Part shown: piece after piece, positions 45,447-53,285 of the stretch
How positions within the stretch are numbered: the first letter of the stretch is position 1
Layout: each line of letters starts with the position of its first letter
Source: Myxococcales bacterium UBA1238
GTDB lineage: Bacteria; Myxococcota_A; Bradymonadia; UBA7976; UBA1532
Length of the DNA stretch: 64,000 nucleotides
Assembly: GCA_002309015.1 (NCBI GenBank)
Contig: DBWM01000012.1
Span: 21,197 to 85,196, forward strand
Direction: 5' to 3'
Position numbers and translations under genes: made by a program
The notes under the pieces: model-generated
Database searches by the model: none
The model's input: only the letters and a program-made list of their open reading frames with translations
What the model was told of the DNA's origin: nothing

Positions 45447-47002
45447 CGACCGCACTCCGATTTGATCGTGTAAAGGTAATAGCCCAGTTCATCGCGCCAG
45501 AATTCGCCGGTAAAGGGCCAATAAATATGCTCATCGTCCGTTGCATAGACCGGTCCGGACGAAGTGGAATGGTTGATAAATCCAGCTGCGCGCATCGGAT
45601 TTTCGAGATTGACCGCTTCCGCCGTCAGAATTTCGATCTCGATCTTTTGCGCCTGGCTGAGCAAATCGTTCAGTTCGTTTACGACGCCCTGAAGCTGCTG
45701 CTGGGTCAGACGGCCCGCTTCGGCCACACCGTAGGAGCGCACGAACTCGGTATCCGACAAAATCTCTTCTGCCAGCTGACTCTTGGACCAGGAAGACTTG
45801 GAGCTCGTGATCAGATCCTTTTCGCGATCGAGCTCGCGCATATAGGCGTTCAGCCGCTTCAGGGATTTATCCTGGAAGGCGGCGTTGAGGATCTGCTGCA
45901 CGCGCGGCGAAATCGCCTCACCGGAATCCTGCATCTTGTTGAGATAGTTGTAGAGCTCGACGGGATCCTCGTAACTGGCGATGTAGCCTTGAATTTCGTC
46001 GCGCAGAGGCTCGTAGGTGGCACGGAATTCGTTCAAAGCATCGCGCGCTTTTTCGTAATTGCAGTTCGAGAAGAAAATCACCGCCTTCAAAATGCCCGCT
46101 TCAGGCACATATTCATCGGTAAAGAACGACGAACCGAGGGTCAGCAGGTTGCCGAGCGCCTTCTCGTGGTTGTTCATGCGGAAGAAGGTCCAGCTCGCCT
46201 CAAAGAGCGCGTCGAGCCAGAGCGGGCTGTCGAGTGGAATCGAGTCGTAATACTGCACCGCCTGCGGGAATGCGTTCATGCCGTAGTAAATACGGGCGAT
46301 CGACAAAGTGGCTAACTGGCTGAAATACTTCATATCTTCGGTCAGTTGCGAGCTTCCCTTGGCGGCTTCAATCAGCTGCTTGAACACCGCGATCGACGGC
46401 TGAGGATAGCCCTGGCGCATCAGGGTCATCCCTTCAAGGAATTTGGCCTTTGGGAAGTAACGGCTGCCCGCATCCACCTGACGCAGGAATTCGATCGAAT
46501 GGGGCAAATCGCCTTGCTGGTAGTGATATTGCCCGATCAGGAACGCGAGCTCAGAACGGAAATCCGCCGGACAATCGTCGGGACGATATTTCACGATCTT
46601 TTCGAGCATCGTCGAGTCGCCCGAAATCTTTCGCGACAGGTAATAGAGCCACTTACAGGTTGCGCGATAATAGCGATGCTCCGGCCCCGCCTCGACCACG
46701 CGCCCGAAATACGTCATTGAAGCCTGATAAAGCCCCAGACGGTAAAGGGTTTTGCCCAACGAATATTCGGACTTCTGCTCCGCTGGCGACACCGCGATTT
46801 CGTTACGAGTCACAATCTTGTGCAAGATCAAGCTCGCTCTCAAAAAGTCTTTGCGCTTGTAAGCGCGCTGCGCTTCGTTGAGATCTTGCTTGGTGGCTTT
46901 CTCTGCATCGACATCGATCGGCGCAAAATCGAAATCTTGGGCAGAAGCACAGAGAGGCGCTAACGTTAGAATCGACAAAAGAAAACGGCGAAGAAAGGGC
47001 AT
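45443..47002 (-). CDS. Periplasmic TPR protein, first gene of the Glt-like operon
   Basis: 519 aa from the ATG at 47002 (SD GGAGGGG); the longer frame to 47398 runs through the divergent promoter region. Signal peptide MPFLRRFLLSILTLAPLCASA, then TPR-like repeats through residue ~400 (SEYSLGKTLYRLGLYQASMTYF, KFLEGMTLMRQGYPQPSI) and a helical C-terminus. Related to the 742-aa protein at 998-3226, but without the long coiled coil. Not clearly assignable to a named Glt protein. Confidence 0.8.
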   Translation of the reverse strand: MPFLRRFLLSILTLAPLCASAQDFDFAPIDVDAEKATKQDLNEAQRAYKRKDFLRASLILHKIVTRNEIAVSPAEQKSEYSLGKTLYRLGLYQASMTYFGRVVEAGPEHRYYRATCKWLYYLSRKISGDSTMLEKIVKYRPDDCPADFRSELAFLIGQYHYQQGDLPHSIEFLRQVDAGSRYFPKAKFLEGMTLMRQGYPQPSIAVFKQLIEAAKGSSQLTEDMKYFSQLATLSIARIYYGMNAFPQAVQYYDSIPLDSPLWLDALFEASWTFFRMNNHEKALGNLLTLGSSFFTDEYVPEAGILKAVIFFSNCNYEKARDALNEFRATYEPLRDEIQGYIASYEDPVELYNYLNKMQDSGEAISPRVQQILNAAFQDKSLKRLNAYMRELDREKDLITSSKSSWSKSQLAEEILSDTEFVRSYGVAEAGRLTQQQLQGVVNELNDLLSQAQKIEIEILTAEAVNLENPMRAAGFINHSTSSGPVYATDDEHIYWPFTGEFWRDELGYYLYTIKSECGR

Positions 47003-47062
47003 ATTCCCCTCCAAGGCGAATTGTGAGAGCCGTTCAAAAGGTACCCCCAAAATGAGAAGTTT

Positions 47063-47091
47063 CGTATACCTTTGCCATCCGCAGAACGCAA
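47063..47091 (-). promoter_or_regulatory. Possible promoter of the Glt-like operon
   Basis: Minus strand TTGCGT (47091-47086), 17-nt spacer, TATACG (47068-47063), about 60 bp before the first gene. A moderate match only. Confidence 0.4.
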
Positions 47092-47195
47092 ACCAAATCA
47101 GGCACAAAAGCGGATGAACGCATCTCTTGCTCAAATGGCGCCAACCGCGTAAGGTAAATCGATTGTTTGAACTGCGCTCGCTGCTGGAGGCAACC

Positions 47196-47615
47196 ATGCG
47201 TCTCTTTTTTGCTGTCACAACCGCTCCCGCAACCCTCGCCACCGCATTTTTCGGGCTCGTTTTAAGCGTTGCCGGTTGCGACACTGGTTTTGGCCAACCC
47301 TGCAATATTCCTGAAAATATTTCGCTTTGCGAAGGCACCAAGACCGATGTTGAAGATGGAGGCGTCATGACCGAAACGAGTGCCTCATGCGCCATCAACC
47401 AATACGCACGCTGCGAAACAAAAATCTGCCTGACCTATAAAGGCTCAGACGCTTTTTGCAGCATCGCCTGCATCAACGACGACGATTGCCCAGGAAAAGC
47501 CCTGTGCAAGCCGATCATCGGTGGAGACGACAACAGCGGCATCAACCCCTGCGAGCCTTCTGACGCCGGCTTCACGCCCGAATGCTACTGCGTCAAAGCG
47601 AGCGCGCTTCAATAA
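47196..47615 (+). CDS. Cys-rich lipoprotein
   Basis: 139 aa from the ATG at 47196 (SD CTGGAGG). N-terminal hydrophobic helix and lipobox LSVAGC, so probably lipid-anchored. The mature part has many Cys (QPCNIPENISLCEG, RCETKICLTY, FCSIACINDDDCPGKALC, PECYC), resembling the small disulphide-knotted lipoproteins common in Myxococcota. Divergent from the Glt-like operon. Function unknown. Confidence 0.75.
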   Translation: MRLFFAVTTAPATLATAFFGLVLSVAGCDTGFGQPCNIPENISLCEGTKTDVEDGGVMTETSASCAINQYARCETKICLTYKGSDAFCSIACINDDDCPGKALCKPIIGGDDNSGINPCEPSDAGFTPECYCVKASALQ

Positions 47616-47621
47616 CCTGCC

Positions 47622-47996
47622 CTAAAACGCCTCATCCGGCACAAACGCGTTCTCGACATATTCCAAAGCAGGCGGCGAGCACGCAAAATTGACCGCCGCC
47701 GCATCAAACCGTAAGTCTCCGTTTTCCCACGGGAATTTCTCTAAATACCTGATAGCTGCGCGGGCAACCAAACGCTGTTTTCTGGCCGTAATGGTCCAGA
47801 GCGCGGACTTCAAAAACGGCGTCGAAACGGAGCGCACCTCTACAAAAATCCGAAGCGTCCCCCGATGCGCCACCAAATCGATCTCGCCGCCCTGGCAGAC
47901 CCAGTTGCGCGTCTCGATCACAAACCCCTGCGACTCCAGGTAGCGGGCCACAAAATCTTCACCCGCCCGGCCGAGCGCCAGCCTCGAACTCGTCAT
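47622..47996 (-). CDS. yraN: YraN/UPF0102 family nuclease-like protein
   Basis: 124 aa. Restriction-endonuclease-like fold: GRAGEDFVARYLESQGF, then NWVCQGGEIDLVAHRG and IFVEVRSVS, giving the E-D-ExK-type core with Arg in place of the usual Lys. Often located next to rnhB, as here, with an ATGA overlap. Role uncertain, perhaps DNA uptake or repair. Confidence 0.9.
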   Translation of the reverse strand: MTSSRLALGRAGEDFVARYLESQGFVIETRNWVCQGGEIDLVAHRGTLRIFVEVRSVSTPFLKSALWTITARKQRLVARAAIRYLEKFPWENGDLRFDAAAVNFACSPPALEYVENAFVPDEAF

Positions 47997-48670
47997 GTTT
48001 TATTTAACTCTGCGGATTTAAAGGCAAAACTCTTTCTATGTTCCGGGCAGGGCCCCAGTTTTTCCAAAGCGATGCGATGCTGCAGCGTGCCGTAGCCTTT
48101 ATGTTGCGCGAATCCATACCCCGGATAGCGTTTATCGAGCGCGATCATGCGGCAGTCCCGCGAAACTTTGGCCAGAATGCTCGCTGAAGCGATCGCCAGA
48201 CTGCGGTGATCGCCTCCCACAAGCGCCCGCTGCTCGCCCAGATAGTGAGGCAACTTGAGCTTGCCGTCGACCAGAAGCAAATCCGCCTTGCGCCCCAGAC
48301 GCTTTTCCACCTGCAGAATCGCCGCCCGCATCGCTTCAAAGGTGGCCGCCAGAATGTTGATTTCATCGATTCTGGAAGCTTCAACTCTCGCAATGCCAAA
48401 GGCTTTTACGGATCGCACAATTTGATGGGCGAGCTGCCTGCGCTTGAAATCCGTCAGCTTTTTGCTGTCGTCGACCCCATCGGGCAAGCCTTCGCCGAGC
48501 ACCACCGCCGCCGCAACCACAGGCCCCGCCAATGGTCCCCGCCCCACTTCGTCCACACCGATCACCGTCGAATAGCCGTTTTCGCGCGCCCAGCGATCCA
48601 CCGCGCCGATGGGCCCGGAAGAAGGCGGATCAGCATCTGGAAGCAAAGCGCTCAGGGAAAGCTGCTGCAT
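47993..48670 (-). CDS. rnhB: Ribonuclease HII
   Basis: 225 aa. Removes RNA from RNA-DNA hybrids and misincorporated ribonucleotides. Catalytic IGVDEVGRGPLAGPV (Asp-Glu), the second Asp in LLVDGK, and GGDHRSLAIASASILAKVSRD. The first ~35 residues are a non-conserved extension. Separated from rplS by a terminator, so it may have its own promoter. Confidence 0.95.
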   Translation of the reverse strand: MQQLSLSALLPDADPPSSGPIGAVDRWARENGYSTVIGVDEVGRGPLAGPVVAAAVVLGEGLPDGVDDSKKLTDFKRRQLAHQIVRSVKAFGIARVEASRIDEINILAATFEAMRAAILQVEKRLGRKADLLLVDGKLKLPHYLGEQRALVGGDHRSLAIASASILAKVSRDCRMIALDKRYPGYGFAQHKGYGTLQHRIALEKLGPCPEHRKSFAFKSAELNKT

Positions 48671-48713
48671 GGGGTAACCTGTTGAAAATCAAACTTTTTA
48701 CAAAACCCGCATA

Positions 48714-48747
48714 TAAAAAAAGCCTACTCCGCAAGGCGAAGTAGGCT
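48714..48747 (-). terminator. Terminator after rplS
   Basis: An imperfect 12-bp stem (48721-48732 with 48736-48747, arms AGCCTACT/AGTAGGCT) followed on the minus strand by seven T. It ends the rpsP-khpA-rimM-trmD-rplS transcript. Confidence 0.9.
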
Positions 48748-48780
48748 TTGAGCGAAAATCCAAATGACGCGACGCCAAAA

Positions 48781-49131
48781 TTAGCGGCGCTGTCCGCGAT
48801 CGCGAATACGAGCGGCCTTACCGGCGCGGGCGCGCAGGAAGTAGATGCGGCCCTGACGCACGCGACCTTCGCGCACAACCTCGATCTTTTCGATGGTGGG
48901 GCTGTAAAGCGGGAAAATACGCTCGACGCCGATACCGTAGCTGATCTTGCGGACGGTAAAGGTGGAGCGCAAAGTCGCATTGTGACGGCGCAGGCAAACA
49001 CCTTCAAAGGCCTGAATACGGGTCTTTTCACCTTCGCGAATGCGGACGTGGACCCGGACCGTATCGCCAGCGCGGAACTTGGGCATATCGCCCTTCAAAA
49101 ATGGTTTCTCAACAGCGCAGAGGGCGTTCAT
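48781..49131 (-). CDS. rplS: 50S ribosomal protein L19
   Basis: 116 aa. Core FRAGDTVRVHVRIREG, RIQAFEGVCLRR and TVRKISYGIGVERIFPLYSP are standard bL19. A start at 49131 overlaps the trmD stop (ATGA). The first ~15 residues are typical in length. Located at the 30S-50S interface. Confidence 0.97.
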   Translation of the reverse strand: MNALCAVEKPFLKGDMPKFRAGDTVRVHVRIREGEKTRIQAFEGVCLRRHNATLRSTFTVRKISYGIGVERIFPLYSPTIEKIEVVREGRVRQGRIYFLRARAGKAARIRDRGQRR

Positions 49132-49880
49132 TTTTCGTTCTCCTCGGTCTCGCCCGACTTCAGTTCGAGCACGTACCGCTGCTCATCAGCAGTCAACTCT
49201 GCTGACTCTAAAAGATCCGGCCGAAACTCAGCCGTACGGCGCAACGACTCACGGCGTCGCCACGCTTCAATGCGAGCGTGATGCCCGCTTAACAAAACTT
49301 CAGGAATGCTTTCCCCTCGCCACTCCGCCGGACGAGTGTATTGGGGGTATTCGAGCAGACCCGCTGAACCAAAGGATTCATTGACAGGCGATTCTGCGTT
49401 TCCCAGGACACCCGGAACCAGCCGCAGCGTCGCATCCAAAACGCATAAGGCAGCTAACTCACCGCCCGACAAGACATAATCGCCTATGGAGATGACGTCG
49501 TCCACGTACCGTTGAATCACGCGCTCATCGATGCCTTCATAGCGGCCACAAAGCAACGCCACATTCGACATCTTTGAAAACGCTTCCGCATCCCGCTGGC
49601 GAAAAGGTCTGCCATGCGGCGCCAGAAGCACTTTGCGATCCATCGGTCCGAGCGATTCAAAAGCGAGCGCGATGGGCTCCGGTTTCATCACCATGCCCGC
49701 GCCGCCTCCAAAAGGCACGTCATCTACGGTTCGGTGTCGATCGAATGTAAAATCCCGGATATCAACGGTTTTTACATTCACCAACTCTGCTCGGATTGCG
49801 CGTCCGATCACTCCATCTCGAACATAGCTCAAGATCATCTCTGGAAAGAGCGTCAATACAGTGAACGAAACCGCGCACAT
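49128..49880 (-). CDS. trmD: tRNA (guanine-N1)-methyltransferase
   Basis: 250 aa. Methylates G37 of tRNAs to prevent +1 frameshifts. LTLFPEMILSYVRDGVIGRA, DDVPFGGGAGMVMKPEP, CGRYEGIDERV (knot) and IGDYVLSGGELAAL are diagnostic. Ten bp after rimM and overlapping rplS by 4 bp. Confidence 0.97.
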   Translation of the reverse strand: MCAVSFTVLTLFPEMILSYVRDGVIGRAIRAELVNVKTVDIRDFTFDRHRTVDDVPFGGGAGMVMKPEPIALAFESLGPMDRKVLLAPHGRPFRQRDAEAFSKMSNVALLCGRYEGIDERVIQRYVDDVISIGDYVLSGGELAALCVLDATLRLVPGVLGNAESPVNESFGSAGLLEYPQYTRPAEWRGESIPEVLLSGHHARIEAWRRRESLRRTAEFRPDLLESAELTADEQRYVLELKSGETEENEK

Positions 49881-49889
49881 TTCAAAGAA

Positions 49890-50462
49890 CTAATCTTGAA
49901 GCAAACCTTCAAGATCGACCAGCGTTAAAACCCGCGCATTTAAATCGCATTCGACGATAAATTCTCGACGCGCAGGCACCAAGCGCTCTTCTTTACCCGT
50001 CTGGACGACCAAATATTGATTGCCCGCCGCCTCGCAAACATCGATCAGCCGACCCATGTTTTCGCGCGAAGGCGTGCGCACTTGGCATCCGATTAAATCC
50101 ACCAGGTAAAGCTCGCCTTCTTGCAAAGGCTCGAACGCTTCACGCTTTTCAAACCACGTCAATCCGCAAAGAGCAGCCGCTTGATCGCGATCATCAATCC
50201 CGTCCAAGCTGATCAACCACCCTTTGGGGTCGCGCCGCGCTGACCGTACGCAATAAGCGCGCAATCCAGAAACCTGAGCAGAGCCCTCGCCATTTTCGGA
50301 ACCCACCCAGATTTCGCGATTTTCACACAGCAAACGACCAGCCCCATTGTGAGGCCAAAAACGCAATTCACCCTGCACGCCGTGAGGTCGACCGATCTTC
50401 CCCATGGCGATCAAAGTTTTTGCGTCTTGCCCCAAATCCTGGATTGCTGCGGAGGCATCCAT
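49890..50462 (-). CDS. rimM: Ribosome maturation factor RimM
   Basis: 190 aa from the ATG at 50462, just after the khpA stop; a TTG at 50474 or a Met nearer GKIGRPHG are alternatives. N-terminal RimM domain (GKIGRPHGVQGELRFWP) and C-terminal PRC barrel (LYLVDLIGCQV, RREFIVECDLNARVL). Binds S19 during 30S assembly. Confidence 0.93.
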   Translation of the reverse strand: MDASAAIQDLGQDAKTLIAMGKIGRPHGVQGELRFWPHNGAGRLLCENREIWVGSENGEGSAQVSGLRAYCVRSARRDPKGWLISLDGIDDRDQAAALCGLTWFEKREAFEPLQEGELYLVDLIGCQVRTPSRENMGRLIDVCEAAGNQYLVVQTGKEERLVPARREFIVECDLNARVLTLVDLEGLLQD

Positions 50463-50463
50463 A

Positions 50464-50685
50464 TCAATCGACAACTTCGAGCGCTACCCTTGGCCCGGGA
50501 GCCGCTTCTAAAATCGTCTCAATGGCGCGGATCGTGCGACCTTGCCGCCCAATCACGCAACCCCGATCGGCCTCAGCGACGGACAATCGCAACACAGGCT
50601 CCCCACGGCGATCTCCAAGCGTCACCTCGACCGCATCAGGTTCCGAGACGATCGCCCGCACGATATAAGCGAGGAGCTCTTCCAC
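50464..50685 (-). CDS. khpA: KH-domain RNA-binding protein KhpA
   Basis: 73 aa, GTG start with AGG eight bases upstream. Single KH domain with the GxxG loop in VIGRQGRTIRAIE. Sits between rpsP and rimM as in many bacteria. KhpA family members bind RNA, often with KhpB. Confidence 0.92.
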   Translation of the reverse strand: MEELLAYIVRAIVSEPDAVEVTLGDRRGEPVLRLSVAEADRGCVIGRQGRTIRAIETILEAAPGPRVALEVVD

Positions 50686-50689
50686 AGCA

Positions 50690-50947
50690 TCAACCTGCGA
50701 CGACGGCTTCGCGCTTCTGGCGACGAATTAAGCTGGCGACCGTATCGGAAGGCTTGGCACCGACGGAAAGCCAGTAATTCAGGCGCTCATCGTTAAACTT
50801 GATCATGGACGGCTTGGTCATCGGATCGTACAGACCGACCTGCTCCAAAAAGCGTCCGTTGCGAGGGGCACGTTCATCGGCAGCGACCACCCGGTAGAAG
50901 GGGCGCTTTTTAGCACCGAAACGCTGCATCCTAATTTTGACGGCCAT
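50690..50947 (-). CDS. rpsP: 30S ribosomal protein S16
   Basis: 85 aa from the ATG at 50947 with a perfect AAGGAG nine bases upstream. MAVKIRMQRFGAKKRPFYRV and RNGRFLEQVGLYDP are standard bS16. First gene of the operon; ffh, often nearby in other phyla, is absent here. Confidence 0.97.
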   Translation of the reverse strand: MAVKIRMQRFGAKKRPFYRVVAADERAPRNGRFLEQVGLYDPMTKPSMIKFNDERLNYWLSVGAKPSDTVASLIRRQKREAVVAG

Positions 50948-50979
50948 AAAACCGCACTCCTTAAAAAGAAACACAAATC

Positions 50980-50998
50980 ATCTGGCGAGTGGCCAGAT
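50980..50998 (-). promoter_or_regulatory. Stem-loop at the 5' end of the rpsP leader
   Basis: Perfect 7-bp stem ATCTGGC/GCCAGAT with a 5-nt loop, starting about eight bases into the predicted transcript and followed by a U-rich leader. It may protect the mRNA, attenuate, or serve feedback control; it could also be a weak terminator for the gene at 51067. Confidence 0.5.
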
Positions 50999-51012
50999 CC
51001 AAAAACTGGGGC

Positions 51013-51041
51013 AAACTAGTGGCAGATGCTTTAAAAGTCAA
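51013..51041 (-). promoter_or_regulatory. Sigma-70-type promoter of the rpsP operon
   Basis: Minus strand -35 TTGACT (51041-51036), 17-nt spacer, -10 TAGTTT (51018-51013). Leader about 60 nt. Confidence 0.6.
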
Positions 51042-51066
51042 CTCCTATCCGCAAAAAGTCTGCCGT

Positions 51067-53136
51067 TCAGCGATCATCCAGCATGTAATTGCGCAAAGTG
51101 CGCAACGTGATCGGACAATCTTCGGTCACCTCGTGAAACTGCGTGCCGTCCTCGCCCTGATTCCAGAGGCGCAGCTGACGGCTGCCCAGACCGCGCAGGC
51201 CCCATTGTCCAAACCGCGCCGCCACCTGATTGCCCGACATGGCGCTTCGTGGATGTGCAGGAATCGGCTGTCCCATCATCAGGGCGTGCGCCAGATCGAT
51301 GCCCGGCCAGCTCTCGGGAACCTCAACGCCCGATAGCTGCAACACCAGACGGGGCACATCCTCCAGCCCCCCGCCGCGCAAAACATGCGATTTTGAAGGC
51401 GATTTCCATTTTGGAATCCAGACAACGAGGGGCACCTGAAGCAACTCGGGCAACAGCGCATGTCCATCGCCCGCAGCGCCATGTTTACCGAGCTCCGCCC
51501 CCACCGACCCCACCACGATCACCACAGTATCGTCGAGCAGCTGATGCGTTTCGAGCAGCCCAAAGAGTTGTCCAACCCAATAATCTGCAACGGAAACCTG
51601 CGCATCGTAAGCCGCAAGCTGAGCGCGCTTTTTCTCGTCCGAAACCGATTTGTCACCCAGATGCTGAGGCCAGTAAACCTGCTCGTACAATGGCCAGTAA
51701 CCGTTGTTTTCGGTGACAGGTACGAGCGGATCATCAGTGGCCAGATAAAGAAAAAACGGTTGTTTTCCGCGCACATCGAGCCAATCATCGAGCTCACTCA
51801 AAAGGATCGAGGTTTCGGGCAGTTCGCCCATCTGACGCAAATCGAGCCGCGTTTTAAAATCGTCGATGAGCGCCTGCGGCACATCGTCTGAAGCGCTCAC
51901 GATCCCCGTAATGCGCCCCGAATCCTGCATCACGTGAGCCAAATGGGGACCGTCCCGTTCCGGCGCAAGAAGATGCCGATGCCCTTCCTCAGCCGAAACG
52001 CCCCCAGACCACATATCGACCGCCGCTGCGCCTTCCGCCGCAATCAAATCCAGATTGGGCGTCAGCGCATGCTCGCCCGAACGCCAAAGCCCCACGCGAT
52101 CGCTCCGCAAGCCGTCCACCGCCCACACGATCGCGTTTTTGGCCACAGGGATCTCAAAAGCGGTCACCCCCGGCATCCAAATCTGAGGCTCGATCCAGGC
52201 CGCCCGCCCCACCGCTCCGTTGGCTCCCCGGGTTTCCAGATTCAGGCGCACGGGACGTCCGGCGTAAGCATCCAAATCGATCTCGATCTCAGCCAGATCG
52301 CCCAGCGACACAGTTTTGGAAGCCATCTCGCGCTGCGATGCGCCATCCTCATCCAAGGTTACCAAAAACAACACAGGATCCCCCGAATGCAGCGCCAGCT
52401 TTGTGCGGAACACGCTTCCGGGAGGCGGCACCAGATAATAAGACCAGCTGGTCGGCGGCCCCGCAAAGAGCGCCGGTTTCGCTTCGCCTGCGCAATCAAA
52501 CGTCCCCACCCATTGCATCGGCAAATCGGGCAAATCGCCGGGCAGCAGATGGGGCAGAAGGCGCAATCCCGAGAGCGCCGCCGAGGTGCGCACATTGCCC
52601 TTCAATCGCGAAAAACGGAACCAGAATCGGATGTTATGCTCTCCCGGCGTCAGCCCTCCTTCGGGCAGGGGAATGCGGAAGACCTGTCCATTTTGCGGGA
52701 CCGCCACAGTAGTTAAGGGTGTTTCATCCAAAAAGATACTCACACGCTGCCCCTGGGCGATGGGCTTCAGCCAAAGCTCCAGAATGCGAAGCTTCGGCCC
52801 CTCCTGCCCCACCGGAAAAAACAAGCTGCCACCGATGGAATCGAGCCAGGAAGCCGAGCGATCGTTCAACATTTTCGGCGCCCGCCAGGGACTTCGTCCC
52901 GCCGATTGCGCTTTCGTCCAGCCCGGAGCCCCCGGATCGAGGATCGGTCCTAACCGGCCCACATGCGCCTGATCGGAATCCTGCACCAAATCGAGATAAA
53001 TTTGCGTCAGAGGCCCTCGCTTTGCGGGCGGCAAACCGGCATCGACCGAAGGCAGAAAAGGCTCCTCCGGCTCCTCCCGGCAGGCCCAAAGGAGACCCAT
53101 TATCCCCAAAAAGATCGCCCAAATGCGCAACTTCAT
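51067..53136 (-). CDS. Lipoprotein with degenerate sulfatase-like domain
   Basis: 689 aa from the ATG at 53136 (SD AGGAA). Lipobox LLWAC. The N-terminal ~330 residues are beta-rich, perhaps carbohydrate-binding-like modules. From about residue 340 it follows the sulfatase fold (IVWAVDGLRSDRVGLW, HALTPNLDLIAAEGA). The nucleophile region is unrecognisable (SGGVSAEEGHRH) and the usual ADHG metal motif reads GSVGAELGKHG. Two metal-binding sites are therefore damaged, which suggests a binding protein rather than a hydrolase. Divergent from the intact paralogue at 53286. Confidence 0.72.
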   Translation of the reverse strand: MKLRIWAIFLGIMGLLWACREEPEEPFLPSVDAGLPPAKRGPLTQIYLDLVQDSDQAHVGRLGPILDPGAPGWTKAQSAGRSPWRAPKMLNDRSASWLDSIGGSLFFPVGQEGPKLRILELWLKPIAQGQRVSIFLDETPLTTVAVPQNGQVFRIPLPEGGLTPGEHNIRFWFRFSRLKGNVRTSAALSGLRLLPHLLPGDLPDLPMQWVGTFDCAGEAKPALFAGPPTSWSYYLVPPPGSVFRTKLALHSGDPVLFLVTLDEDGASQREMASKTVSLGDLAEIEIDLDAYAGRPVRLNLETRGANGAVGRAAWIEPQIWMPGVTAFEIPVAKNAIVWAVDGLRSDRVGLWRSGEHALTPNLDLIAAEGAAAVDMWSGGVSAEEGHRHLLAPERDGPHLAHVMQDSGRITGIVSASDDVPQALIDDFKTRLDLRQMGELPETSILLSELDDWLDVRGKQPFFLYLATDDPLVPVTENNGYWPLYEQVYWPQHLGDKSVSDEKKRAQLAAYDAQVSVADYWVGQLFGLLETHQLLDDTVVIVVGSVGAELGKHGAAGDGHALLPELLQVPLVVWIPKWKSPSKSHVLRGGGLEDVPRLVLQLSGVEVPESWPGIDLAHALMMGQPIPAHPRSAMSGNQVAARFGQWGLRGLGSRQLRLWNQGEDGTQFHEVTEDCPITLRTLRNYMLDDR

Positions 53137-53285
53137 GCCATTCCTGTTCCTGTGCAAAGCCCGCGCATCCTGCCTGCGGACGGCTTTCGGGTCAATGACT
53201 CCCCATATCGCAGGACAGGATTGACATTTTTATTGGGACTGCATAAGCCGCCTGCGTTTCCAAAGCTTGCTTTCACGGAGTCTTT

